Source: Streptomyces sp. NBC_00414 (lineage in GTDB: Bacteria > Actinomycetota > Actinomycetes > Streptomycetales > Streptomycetaceae). From it: a stretch of DNA of 64,000 nt. The position numbers and the translations under genes were made by a program. The stretch lies in the NCBI RefSeq assembly GCF_036038375.1, contig NZ_CP107935.1, positions 4,464,001-4,528,000 of the forward strand, given 5' to 3'. Within the stretch, counting starts at the first letter, position 1; every line of letters begins with the position of its first letter. This document shows, piece by piece, positions 41,563-49,885 of this stretch. A model generated the notes under the pieces. That model made no database searches and was not told where the DNA came from. It was given only the letters and a program-made list of their open reading frames with translations.

Positions 41563-43455
41563 ATGTCCGTGCCCGCACACACCAAGACCCACCCCGTCGC
41601 CGACGAACTGGCCCGGCTCCTCTTCGAGGGCGCCGACCGCGAACGCGTCCACGGGGCCTGGCGCCGGCTCATCCGCGGCAAGGAGTTCGCCTACCGCGCG
41701 GACCTTCCGCCGCGGGAGCGGACGGCCCTCTCGTACGAGCGGCTGCGGCTGCTGAACGAGGCGGTGGGCGATCCGGTGGAGCTGGCGGCCGATCCGTACC
41801 GCCTGGCGGGACTGCACGAGTGGACGGGGCCGGTGGACGGCGGGCTGACCACCCTCGCGAGCATCCACTACAACCTCTTCCTCGGCAGCGTCCTCGACCA
41901 TGACGGGGGCCGCGCCAGAGACCTCTCCCCCTTTACGTCGCTGCAGCGCACAGGAACGTTTCTGTGCACGGAGTTGGAGCACGGCAACGACGTGGCGTCG
42001 ATGGAGACGGTCGCGGTGTTCGACCGGGTCACGGGCGGTTTCCGCCTGAACACTCCGACCGAGGGCGCGCAGAAGTTCATGCCCAACACCAGCCTGACCG
42101 GCGGCCCCAAGACGGCCCTGGTCGCGGCCCGCCTCCTCGTGGACGGCGAGGACCGGGGGACGTTCCTCTTCCTGACCCCGCTCAGCGACGAACAGGGCCA
42201 TCTCCCCGGTGTCCGGGTCCGCCCGCTGCCCCCGCGCACCGGCACCCCGGTCGACCACTGCCTCACCGCGTTCGACCAGGTGTGGCTGCCCCGCGGGGCC
42301 CTGCTGGAGGCCGAGCACGGACGACTGTCCGCCGACGGGACCCTGACCAGCAGCCTCGGCAACAGACGCAAGCGGCTCCTGCGTTCCATCAACCGCGTCA
42401 CCATGGGCAAGCTGTGCATGAGCGCGGGCACCCTGGGCATGTCCCGCGCGGCACTGACGATCGCGGTGCGGTACGCCCACAGCCGCCTCCTGGCCGGGCC
42501 GAAGGCGGGCGAGCGCATCCCGCTGGCCGCCCACCGCAGCCATCACGGCCGGCTGCTGCACTCGCTGGCCACGGCGTACGCGATGACGTTCCTGCACCGG
42601 GCGACGGTGAGCCGTTTCGCCGCGCACGCGGCGGAGGAACGGGCGGAGGTGGAGCGCGAGGTGGCCGTGGCCAAGGGGTGGATCACCTGGCAGGCACGGG
42701 AGATCACCACCGAGTGCCGTGAACGCTGCGGCGCGCAGGGGCTGTTCCCGGCCAACGGTCTGGCCGACCTGCCCCTCAACATCGAGGGCGGCATCACCGC
42801 CGAGGGCGACAACCTGGTGATCTGGGTGAAGGCCGCCTCCGAAATGGTCTTCGGCCACCGGGTCGCCGCGCGGGCCGACGGAACGGGTGGCCCAGGTGAT
42901 CCCGGTGCCCCTGGTGCCCCAGGTGATCCCGATGATCCCGGTGACCGGGAGATCACTGAACTTCCCTTCCTGCGGGACCTGTTGGCCGAGGTCGAGCGGA
43001 TCTGGCAGGACCGGGCGCGTGCCGCGCTGCGTGAGGGGCCCTCGGGTGACCCGGTCGGCCGCTGGAACGTGACCTCGGACGCCGCCCTGGAAATGGTCTC
43101 CGCACACGCCCGGCTCCGTGCGGCCGACGCGTTCCTGGCCGCGATCGGGCGGACCACGGATGCGCGGGCCGGGCATCTGATGCGTAACCTGTGCCGGCTG
43201 TTCCTGCTCCGGCAACTCGGTGCGCACAGCGGTGACCTGCTGGCCGAGGGGCGGATCACGGCCGATCACGTACGCGCGCTGCCGAAGGCCGTCGACACGG
43301 TCCTGGGGGATCTGGCGCCGCATCTGATGACGCTGGTCGACGCGTTCGATCTGCCGGCGGAGGTGCTGTCCAGCATTCCGATCGCCAGCGGGGGGTGTGT
43401 CGGCGGGGCCGTGAGCGACGACCTGGCGGGGCGGGTGGGGGTTGGGGCCTGCTGA
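41563..43455 (+). CDS. acyl-CoA oxidase/dehydrogenase-like protein (Aco candidate for butenolide synthesis)
   Basis: The 630-residue protein has acyl-CoA oxidase architecture. FTSLQRTGTFLCTELEHGNDVASMETVAVFD near residues 126-156 is the flavin-contacting middle domain, GGPKTALVAARLL follows, and the C-terminal helical bundle contains EITTECRERCGAQGLFPANGL and NIEGGITAEGDN. It should introduce an alpha,beta double bond in an acyl-CoA precursor. In S. avermitilis, Aco is required for avenolide. A Pro-Gly-Asp-rich insertion (about residues 444-465, encoded near 42886-42952) is probably a surface loop and is unusual. ATG 41563 has GGGGAG upstream. Confidence 0.87.
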   Translation: MSVPAHTKTHPVADELARLLFEGADRERVHGAWRRLIRGKEFAYRADLPPRERTALSYERLRLLNEAVGDPVELAADPYRLAGLHEWTGPVDGGLTTLASIHYNLFLGSVLDHDGGRARDLSPFTSLQRTGTFLCTELEHGNDVASMETVAVFDRVTGGFRLNTPTEGAQKFMPNTSLTGGPKTALVAARLLVDGEDRGTFLFLTPLSDEQGHLPGVRVRPLPPRTGTPVDHCLTAFDQVWLPRGALLEAEHGRLSADGTLTSSLGNRRKRLLRSINRVTMGKLCMSAGTLGMSRAALTIAVRYAHSRLLAGPKAGERIPLAAHRSHHGRLLHSLATAYAMTFLHRATVSRFAAHAAEERAEVEREVAVAKGWITWQAREITTECRERCGAQGLFPANGLADLPLNIEGGITAEGDNLVIWVKAASEMVFGHRVAARADGTGGPGDPGAPGAPGDPDDPGDREITELPFLRDLLAEVERIWQDRARAALREGPSGDPVGRWNVTSDAALEMVSAHARLRAADAFLAAIGRTTDARAGHLMRNLCRLFLLRQLGAHSGDLLAEGRITADHVRALPKAVDTVLGDLAPHLMTLVDAFDLPAEVLSSIPIASGGCVGGAVSDDLAGRVGVGAC

Positions 43456-43506
43456 GCCTTTGCCTTGGGGGGGTCGTCGTCCGGCTGCGGCCCGGTGGGG
43501 GTTGTC

Positions 43507-43765
43507 CGCGCAGTTCCCCGCGCCCCTGAAAGGCCAGGGTCGGCTGTCGAGTGCGGGCACGTCGTGGCTGGCCGCGCAGTTCCCCGCGCCCCTAAAAAAC
43601 CGGGTCGGACGTCGGGTGCGGGTGTGTGTTGGGGGGGGTGATCGCGCCGTTCCCCGCGCCCCTTAAGGGCGAGGGGGCTGGACGCACCGTTCTCGTGCCC
43701 CTGAGGGGCAAAAGCTGGGGCGCAGCCCCGCTTTTGAGGGGCGCGGGGAACTGCGCGGCCAGCCA
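43507..43765. repeat. four intergenic repeat copies between aco-like gene and gudD
   Basis: The 358-bp gap 43456-43813 has no gene. Inverted copies of the repeat (CGCGCAGTTCCCCGCGCCCC, or the CGCCGTT variant) lie at about 43508, 43571 and 43644, and a forward copy at about 43737. The third is followed by TTAAGGGC, the same text that the IS5-like element split at 26 kb. Facing copies can form terminator-like hairpins for the convergent genes. Confidence 0.75.
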
Positions 43766-43813
43766 CGACTGCCCGCAGACGCTGACGCGGTCACCCCCGC
43801 ACGCGCGGACGCG

Positions 43814-45142
43814 CTACCGCACCAGACAAGGCCTCTTCGCGTCGAACTCCCAGTCCGGGACCAGGTACCGCATACCGGCCGCATCGTCCCGCGCCCCCAG
43901 TGACTTCGTCAGATACAGCTCGTGGGCCGCGAGCAGCCGGTCCATGTCCAGCTCGACACCCAGCCCACCCGCGTCCGGCACGGCGATCTCCCCGTCGACG
44001 ATGCGCGGCGGGCTGACGGTGAGCCGCTCCAGCCCCTCCTGCCAGATCCAGTGCGTGTCCAGCGCGTTGTACTCCCCCGGCGCCGCCGCCCCGCAGTGCG
44101 TGACCATGGCGAGCGAGATGTCGAAGTGGTTGTTGGAGTGACACCCCCAGGTCAGCCCCATCGCGTTGCACAGCTGAGCCACCCGCACCGACCCCTGCAT
44201 CGTCCAGAAGTGCGGGTCGGCCAACGGGATGGACACGGACTGGAGCGCCAGGGCGTGCGTCATCTGCCGCCAGTCGGTCGCGATCATGTTCGTGGCCGTC
44301 GGCAGCCCGGTCGCCCGCCGGAACTCCGCCAGGATCTCCCGCCCGGAGTACCCGTCCTCCGCCCCGCAGGGGTCCTCGGCGTAGGCGAGCGTGCCGACCA
44401 GCGGCTTGCACAGCTCGACGGCCTCGCGCAGCGACCACGCCCCGTTGGGGTCGAGAGTGACCCGCGCCTCCGGGAAGCGGCCCTTCAGCGCCCGTACCGC
44501 CTCGACCTCCTCCGCCCCCGCCAGGACCCCGCCCTTGAGCTTGAAGTCCCGGAAGCCGTAGAGGTCGTACGCGGTCTCGGCCTGCCGGACGATCGCCGCC
44601 GGCGTGAGCGCCTCCTCGTGCCGGACGCGGTACCAGTCGACGTCCGAGTCAGGCTCTCGGACGTACTCCAGGTCGGTGCGGCCAGGGTCCCCGACGTAGA
44701 AGAGGTAGCCCAGGACCCGTACGGACGACCGCTGTTGGCCGTCGCCGAGGAGTGCCGCCACCGGTACGTCGAGGTGCTGGCCCAGGAGGTCGAGCAGCGC
44801 CGACTCGACGGCCGTGACGGCGTGCACGGTGGTGCGCAGATCGAAGGTCTGGGCCCCTCGGCCGCCCGAGTCACGGTCGGCGAAGCGGTCCCCGATCGCG
44901 CGCAGGACCCTCTTGTAGTCGCCCACCTTCGCGCCCACGACCAGGGATTCGGCGTCCCGCAGAGTGCGGGTGATCTTCTCGCCGCCGGGCACCTCCCCGA
45001 GTCCCGTACGGCCCTCGGAGTCCTTGAGGACCATGATGTTGCGGGTGAAGTAGGGGCCGTGCGCGCCGGAGAGGTTCAGCTCCATGCAGTCGCGGCCGGC
45101 GACGGGATAGACGGCGAACTCGGTGACGGTCGGCTGGCTCAT
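43814..45142 (-). CDS. gudD: glucarate dehydratase
   Basis: The 442-residue enolase-superfamily enzyme has the GlucD features: DFKLKGG (KxK base motif), LDPNGAWSL and ATNMIATDW metal-ligand regions, and WGCHSNNHFDISLAMVTH with the His/Asp/Asn catalytic end. It dehydrates D-glucarate to 5-keto-4-deoxyglucarate. It is last in the kdgD - permease - gudD operon, starting 71 bases after the permease stop. Confidence 0.93.
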   Translation of the reverse strand: MSQPTVTEFAVYPVAGRDCMELNLSGAHGPYFTRNIMVLKDSEGRTGLGEVPGGEKITRTLRDAESLVVGAKVGDYKRVLRAIGDRFADRDSGGRGAQTFDLRTTVHAVTAVESALLDLLGQHLDVPVAALLGDGQQRSSVRVLGYLFYVGDPGRTDLEYVREPDSDVDWYRVRHEEALTPAAIVRQAETAYDLYGFRDFKLKGGVLAGAEEVEAVRALKGRFPEARVTLDPNGAWSLREAVELCKPLVGTLAYAEDPCGAEDGYSGREILAEFRRATGLPTATNMIATDWRQMTHALALQSVSIPLADPHFWTMQGSVRVAQLCNAMGLTWGCHSNNHFDISLAMVTHCGAAAPGEYNALDTHWIWQEGLERLTVSPPRIVDGEIAVPDAGGLGVELDMDRLLAAHELYLTKSLGARDDAAGMRYLVPDWEFDAKRPCLVR

Positions 45143-45212
45143 ACGTATCGGAGTCCTTGACTGATAAGAGGGGGAAGGGGAGGAGGGGTGTCGGGTTCGG
45201 CGAGGGGCGGGC

Positions 45213-46550
45213 TCAGAGGCTGAGGATGTCGAGGGTCCACTCCATCGCCAGGACGCCGCCCAGGCCGAGGACCGCGAGGACCGTCGTATAGGTGGTACGG
45301 ACCTTGATCGCTTCGACGACCGAGAGGTTGAAGTACTCCTTGAAGAGCCAGAATCCCGGGTCGTTGACGTGGGAGAAGGCGATCGAGCCGCAGGACACGG
45401 CGAGGACCATGATCTCGGGGTGGATGCCGCTGCCCGCGAGGAGCGGCAGCACCACGCCGGAGGCGGTGACGACGGCGACGGTCGCCGAGCCGAGCGCGAC
45501 CCGCAGGATGACCGCGATGAGCCACGCCAGGATGATCGGCGAGACGGCCCAGCTGTCGGTGGCGTCCTTGATGTAGTCGGAGATCCCGCCTTCGACGAGG
45601 ACGTTCTTGAAGGCGCCGCCCGCGCCGATGACCAGCAGGATCATCGCCATCGACTGGGCGGCCGAGGTGCAGGACGCATTGACGTCGGCGAGGCTGCGGC
45701 CGATGCGCGGTCCGAACGCCCAGATCGCCAGGAGCAGGGTCAGCATGAGCGCGATGGGCGCCGAGCCGATGAAGGCGACGAAGTGCAGGAGCGGGCTGTC
45801 GCCGGAGGCCGCCATGTCGATGACCGCGGCGCCCGCGATCAGTACGACGGGGAAGAGGGCCACGGACAGCGACCAGCCGAGGCCGGGCATGTCGGCGTCC
45901 TCGAACTCGCGGTCGCTGACCAGGCCCTTGGGGATGGCCGGGTCCATGGCCCTGATGAACGGCAGCCGCGGCCACAGCAGGGCGATGAACGCGCCCACCG
46001 GGACGGCGATGAACAGGCCGTAGAACAGGGTGTGTCCGACGGAGGCGTGGAAGGTCGCGGCGACCGCGGTGGGGCCCGGGTGCGGCGGCAGGAAGCTGTG
46101 CATCGTCGACAGGGCGATCGACATCGGCAGGCCGACCCACAGCAGTTTCGCCCCGGTGACCCGGACGAGGGTGAAGGCGATGGGCACGATGATGATGAAC
46201 GCGACCTCGTAGAACATGGTCACGCCGATCAGCATGGACGTGACCACCATGGCGACCTGGACCCAGCGCGGCCCGAAGGCTTCCAGCAGCCGGGCGGCTA
46301 TCCGCTGGGCGGCGCCGGAGTCCCCCATCACCCGGCCGACCATGGCGCCGAGCCCGATGGTGAGCATCGTGTCGCCGATCTGGCCCCCGATGCCCTCCGA
46401 GAGGACGTCCGGGATGTCGGCCACCGGTATGCCCTGGACCAGGGCGACGCCCACCGCCACGAGCAGGAGCGCGGCGAAGCCGTTGAGTTTCATCCGGGTC
46501 ATCAGGAACAGCAGCACCAGAACGCTGATCCCGACTACGAGCAGAGGCAT
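45213..46550 (-). CDS. GntP-family permease (gluconate/glucarate:H+ symporter)
   Basis: The 445-residue membrane protein has about 12-14 helices and GntP family motifs including FLPPHPGPTAVAATFHASVG, GYEVAFIIIVPI-like helices and SHVNDPGFWLFKEYFNLS near the C-terminus. GntP proteins import gluconate or other sugar acids with protons. The neighbours make D-glucarate or galactarate the probable substrate. Confidence 0.92.
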   Translation of the reverse strand: MPLLVVGISVLVLLFLMTRMKLNGFAALLLVAVGVALVQGIPVADIPDVLSEGIGGQIGDTMLTIGLGAMVGRVMGDSGAAQRIAARLLEAFGPRWVQVAMVVTSMLIGVTMFYEVAFIIIVPIAFTLVRVTGAKLLWVGLPMSIALSTMHSFLPPHPGPTAVAATFHASVGHTLFYGLFIAVPVGAFIALLWPRLPFIRAMDPAIPKGLVSDREFEDADMPGLGWSLSVALFPVVLIAGAAVIDMAASGDSPLLHFVAFIGSAPIALMLTLLLAIWAFGPRIGRSLADVNASCTSAAQSMAMILLVIGAGGAFKNVLVEGGISDYIKDATDSWAVSPIILAWLIAVILRVALGSATVAVVTASGVVLPLLAGSGIHPEIMVLAVSCGSIAFSHVNDPGFWLFKEYFNLSVVEAIKVRTTYTTVLAVLGLGGVLAMEWTLDILSL

Positions 46551-46628
46551 GCAGTTCCCCTTTGAACCGGCCGTGTGTCAAGCGGTGGATCGGGTGGTAC
46601 GCCGGCAGTACGCCGGCGGAGCGGTATG

Positions 46629-47708
46629 TCAGGCGGTGGCGCGTCGGCGGGGCGCTCCGACCAGGGCGAGGCCGGCGTCGAGGATCGCCTCCAGCTCGGC
46701 GAGGTCGGCGTCGTCGGGATCGGTGAGAGGGGCCCGTACGCGGCCTACCGGCAGGCCGCGCAACCGGGCGGCGGCCTTGACGAGGGACACGGCGTATCCC
46801 GGCACGCGGTCGCGCAGCTCGACCAGCGGGACGTAGAAGTCGCGCAGGAGCTTGGTGAGCACGGCCTCGTCGTCCCCGCGCAGGGCGGTGAAGAAGGCGC
46901 TCGCGATCTCAGGGGCGAAGGCGTGCACGGCGGACGAGTAGGCGGGGACGCCGACGGTGGCGTACGCGCGGGCCTGGATCTCCGCGGTGGAGGCCCCGTT
47001 GAAGAAGAGGAAGCCGTCGGGGGCGGCGAGGGTGAGCCGCTGCAGCCGGTCGAGGTCGCTGTGCCCGTCCTTGAGGCCGACGACGGTGGGGATCTCCGCG
47101 ATGCGCCGCAGGCTGTCGGCGGTGAAGGCGACCTGCCCGCGCTGGTACGCGATGAGCGGCAGCCGGGTGCCGTCGGCGATCCGGCGCAGTTGCCCGACCA
47201 GGCCGTCCTGCGGGGCGCCGACCAGGTAGTGGGGCATCACGAGCAGGGCGTCGGCGCCGGCCTCCTCGGCGATCCGGGCGAAGCGAAGTGCCTGCGCCCA
47301 GCCGTAGCCGATGCCCGCGACCACCGGCAGCCGGCCGTCGGCGATCTCCACGGTGGCCTCGACGACCGCGCGGTACTCGTCCTCGTCGAGGGAGAAGAAC
47401 TCGCCGGTCCCGCAGGCGGGGAAGACGGCGCCGGGGGCGGTCGCGTCCGGTCCGGGGGCCAACTGGCCGGTCAGGTAGGCCCGGTAGGACTCCAGGTCGA
47501 GACCGCCGCCGCTGCCGTCGCCGCTGCCGATGCCGCTACCGATGCCGTCTTCGTCGTCGTCGCGGAAGCTGGTGAGGGGGAAGGACAGCACTCCGCCCGC
47601 CATACCGTCGCGCAGCCGCTGCACGACGAGGTCGGTCTCCGCCGCCCCGGCCGCCCCGCCCGCTCCGGCCGACCCGCCCGCTCCGCCTGCCTCCGAACTG
47701 AACCGCAT
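46629..47708 (-). CDS. kdgD: 5-dehydro-4-deoxyglucarate dehydratase (KdgD), DHDPS superfamily
   Basis: The 359-residue TIM-barrel protein has PLIAYQRGQ with the proton-relay Tyr and VVGLKDGHSDL with the Schiff-base Lys. The GACGTGEFFSLDEDEY-like segment replaces the DapA GTTGE motif, as in KdgD. It converts 5-keto-4-deoxyglucarate to 2,5-dioxopentanoate with loss of water and CO2, which feeds 2-oxoglutarate. Two Gly/Ala- and Gly/Ser-rich low-complexity segments (about residues 8-24 and 55-70) are unusual insertions. It heads the operon, divergent from the IclR gene. Confidence 0.9.
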   Translation of the reverse strand: MRFSSEAGGAGGSAGAGGAAGAAETDLVVQRLRDGMAGGVLSFPLTSFRDDDEDGIGSGIGSGDGSGGGLDLESYRAYLTGQLAPGPDATAPGAVFPACGTGEFFSLDEDEYRAVVEATVEIADGRLPVVAGIGYGWAQALRFARIAEEAGADALLVMPHYLVGAPQDGLVGQLRRIADGTRLPLIAYQRGQVAFTADSLRRIAEIPTVVGLKDGHSDLDRLQRLTLAAPDGFLFFNGASTAEIQARAYATVGVPAYSSAVHAFAPEIASAFFTALRGDDEAVLTKLLRDFYVPLVELRDRVPGYAVSLVKAAARLRGLPVGRVRAPLTDPDDADLAELEAILDAGLALVGAPRRRATA

Positions 47709-47722
47709 CCCGATCTCATCTC

Positions 47723-47743
47723 CATATGCAGATGGCGTATATG
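47723..47743. promoter_or_regulatory. candidate IclR operator between kdgD and iclR
   Basis: ATATGC-N5-GCGTAT (47724-47729 and 47735-47740) is an inverted repeat with one mismatch, embedded in an A/T-rich patch. It lies 16 bases before the kdgD start and 74 bases before the IclR start. Confidence 0.6.
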
Positions 47744-47816
47744 TATGAGAACGGAGGTTAGGTCGATGAACCGGGCATGGTCAATGGGTGCGGCAGCGCG
47801 GTTTTACGATGGCGCC

Positions 47817-48695
47817 ATGCCGGAGAGCAGCGGGGGCCGCGAAGTACGGGAAGCGAGCGGTGTACGGGGAGCGAGCGGCATGCGAGGAGCGAGCGGCGTG
47901 CGAGGAGTACGCGGGGTGCGAGGAGTACGCGGAGTGAAGTCGGCGGGCCGCACGGTCGCGCTGCTGGAACTGCTCGCCGCACGCGGCGACCGGCCCGCCC
48001 GCCTGGACGAACTGGCCGAGGAGCTGGACGTACCGCGCAGCAGCATGTACCAGCTGCTGCAGACCCTCATCGACTGCGGCTGGGTGCGCTCCGACACGAC
48101 GGGGTCCCTCTACGGCATCGGCATCCACGCCCTGCTCACGGGCACGAGCTACCTCGACAGCGACCCGCACGTGCGCGTGGTGCGCCCCTACCTCGACCGG
48201 GCCTCGGACGCGCTCGGCGAGACGATCCACCTGGCGCGGCTCGACGGCCCGGACGTCGTGTACCTCGCGACCCGCGAGTCCCACGAGTACCTGCGCACGA
48301 TCAGCAGGGTCGGCCGCCGGATCCCGGCACACGCGGGCGCGCTGGGCAAGGCCCTGCTCGCCGAACGCCCCGACGCCGAACTCCCCCTCCCCGAGGACCC
48401 GTTGGCCGCCCTCACCGACAACACGCACACCTCACGGGCCACCCTCCTCGCCGACCTCGCGGAAGTACGCGCCCGCGGCTACTCCATCGACCGCGAGGAG
48501 ACGGTGACCGGCATCGCGGGCTTCGGCTTCGCCCTGCGGTACGACTCCCCGGCCGCGGACGCCATCAGCTGCTCGGTACCGGTGGCCCGCCTCAGCGAGT
48601 CGCACGAGGCCCAGGTGATCGCGGTCATGCGGGAGATGCGGAGAGAGATCGAGAGCGTACTTCCGTCGGCCTCGGGGGCGCCGGACTGGCGGTGA
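47817..48695 (+). CDS. IclR family regulator of the glucarate operon
   Basis: The 292-residue protein has an IclR HTH (SAGRTVALLELLAARGDRPA ... LDVPRSSMYQLLQTLIDCGW, about residues 41-90) and the ligand domain (IHLARLDGPDVVYLATRES, HAGALGKALLA, GYSIDREETVTGIAGFG). Before the HTH is a Val-Arg-Gly/Ala-Ser-Gly repeat (about residues 13-40) encoded by a tandem DNA repeat (about 47850-47936). The start could lie inside that repeat. It is divergent from kdgD and likely controls it. Confidence 0.88.
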   Translation: MPESSGGREVREASGVRGASGMRGASGVRGVRGVRGVRGVKSAGRTVALLELLAARGDRPARLDELAEELDVPRSSMYQLLQTLIDCGWVRSDTTGSLYGIGIHALLTGTSYLDSDPHVRVVRPYLDRASDALGETIHLARLDGPDVVYLATRESHEYLRTISRVGRRIPAHAGALGKALLAERPDAELPLPEDPLAALTDNTHTSRATLLADLAEVRARGYSIDREETVTGIAGFGFALRYDSPAADAISCSVPVARLSESHEAQVIAVMREMRREIESVLPSASGAPDWR

Positions 48696-49245
48696 GGGGT
48701 CGCCGCACCGGCGCGGAGGGGGTGACGGGCCCGCGCTGAGGGGGTGGCGGGCCGGCGCTGCTCGTCGGCCGCTTCGACCACGTGACGGCGGACGAGACTC
48801 ACCGCCTGTTACCGGCGACCCTCACCTACCTACGATCGTGACCGCTCGGTCGCCCCACCGACCCGGTGGCCCTGAACTCCACCGCCATGGAGCGAGAGAA
48901 CAGAGTGCCGAGCCAGACACCACGAGGCGGCACCGGGCGGCCCCCCGAACAGACACGGGGAGCAGAAGGACCCGGCAACCCTCGCCCCCACCCTCTCCAC
49001 ATCCGCCAATCGCTCCCTGCAAGCCACGGAACCAGCAGGTCAGGGACGCTCCAGCCACCGCCCCGCGCCCCTGCCCCCATACACAGAACCCTCGCCGACA
49101 CACATCCGCTAAGCTGTGCCTGGTCAGTCGTCGGTACGTCGCGTTGTCTGCGCAGTTGACATCGCAGGGGGCGCCGCACCGTGCCTGACCAGCGGGCTTG
49201 TAGTCCTCGCCAAAGATCCACAGCCTGGATCCCCAACAAGGTCTC

Positions 49246-49276
49246 CTACAAGCCCCCGCCTTCGTGGGGCTTGTAG
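49246..49276. terminator. hairpin CTACAAGCCCC/GGGGCTTGTAG
   Basis: A perfect 11-bp stem (49246-49256 and 49266-49276) with a 9-base loop is followed on the plus strand by AAAA. No gene end adjoins it, so its role is unclear; it may be a relic terminator. Confidence 0.6.
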
Positions 49277-49870
49277 AAAACTCCTTCGCCGCAGGTCAGC
49301 GGCCGGCCAGGAGATCGCTCCGGAACGCACACCCCTTGTTTTGGAAACGCTCGGCCGATCACCGCAGGTCAGGGCTGGTTCCCGCTTCTCGCTCAGGCAC
49401 CTCTTGAGAGGTGACCGTTAGCGACGTACGAGATGCACGCTCAACATGCTGACGACAGTTTCAGCGCCATGAGATGCCAGCCTTCCGGAACGCTCTCAGA
49501 TCCTCGACGGCTCCGGCCACGATCAGCAGCCGGACCTCATGGCTGACACCGCGCCCCGCTCGGCAAGCAGAGGTCGCACCTCGCCAACCACTCAGACGAA
49601 GCGGGCCACCCGGGAATAGCGGGCTGGAACATGGCGGGGAATCCCATGACGGAGATGGCCAAGGGCAATGAGGAGTCGGTCGATACACATCCGCCGATTC
49701 ATAACTCGGGCGCCACGACCTGCTTCCACAACTGGGAGACAAGCCTGGCGTACTAGCACTCGTGCCACAACAAACCGACTTCGCCACTGAGTTCAGCAAT
49801 CGCGAGACACCCGTGTGGGCTCGAGCGGTCAGAGTGAGCACTGCGACGCCCCGATGTCAGTGATGCCCCT

Positions 49871-49876
49871 TATCGT
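49871..49876 (+). promoter_or_regulatory. -10 element of a probable leaderless transcript
   Basis: TATCGT lies 9 bases before the GTG at 49886, and no ribosome binding site is visible between them. That spacing puts the transcription start at or next to the GTG, as in leaderless actinobacterial mRNAs. Confidence 0.5.
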
Positions 49877-49885
49877 ACTGATCAG

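Larger units (their letters stand above)
48696..49885. other. 1.2-kb intergenic region with no supported gene
   Basis: No frame in this region has convincing codon bias or recognisable motifs. It marks the change from typical chromosome to the accessory-like region. It holds one clear hairpin (49246-49276), a nearby single copy of its arm (GGGCTTGTAG at about 49193) and, at the right end, the probable promoter of the KAP NTPase gene. A minus-strand frame ending near 49461 has a plausible C-terminus (LLIVAGAVEDLRAFRKAGIS) and could be a gene remnant. Confidence 0.5.

Noticed and set aside
43507..43765. repeated short units that could suggest a CRISPR array
   Set aside because: Units occur in both orientations with irregular spacing and are found at many other intergenic sites; no cas gene is present.
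46575..47816. upstream extension of the IclR frame across kdgD
   Set aside because: It is antisense to kdgD; the IclR protein begins at or after 47817.
49461..49841. minus-strand ORF of 126 codons before the KAP gene
   Set aside because: Only the last 25 residues look protein-like; the remainder is Ser/Pro/Arg-rich with poor codon bias. At most it is a gene remnant.
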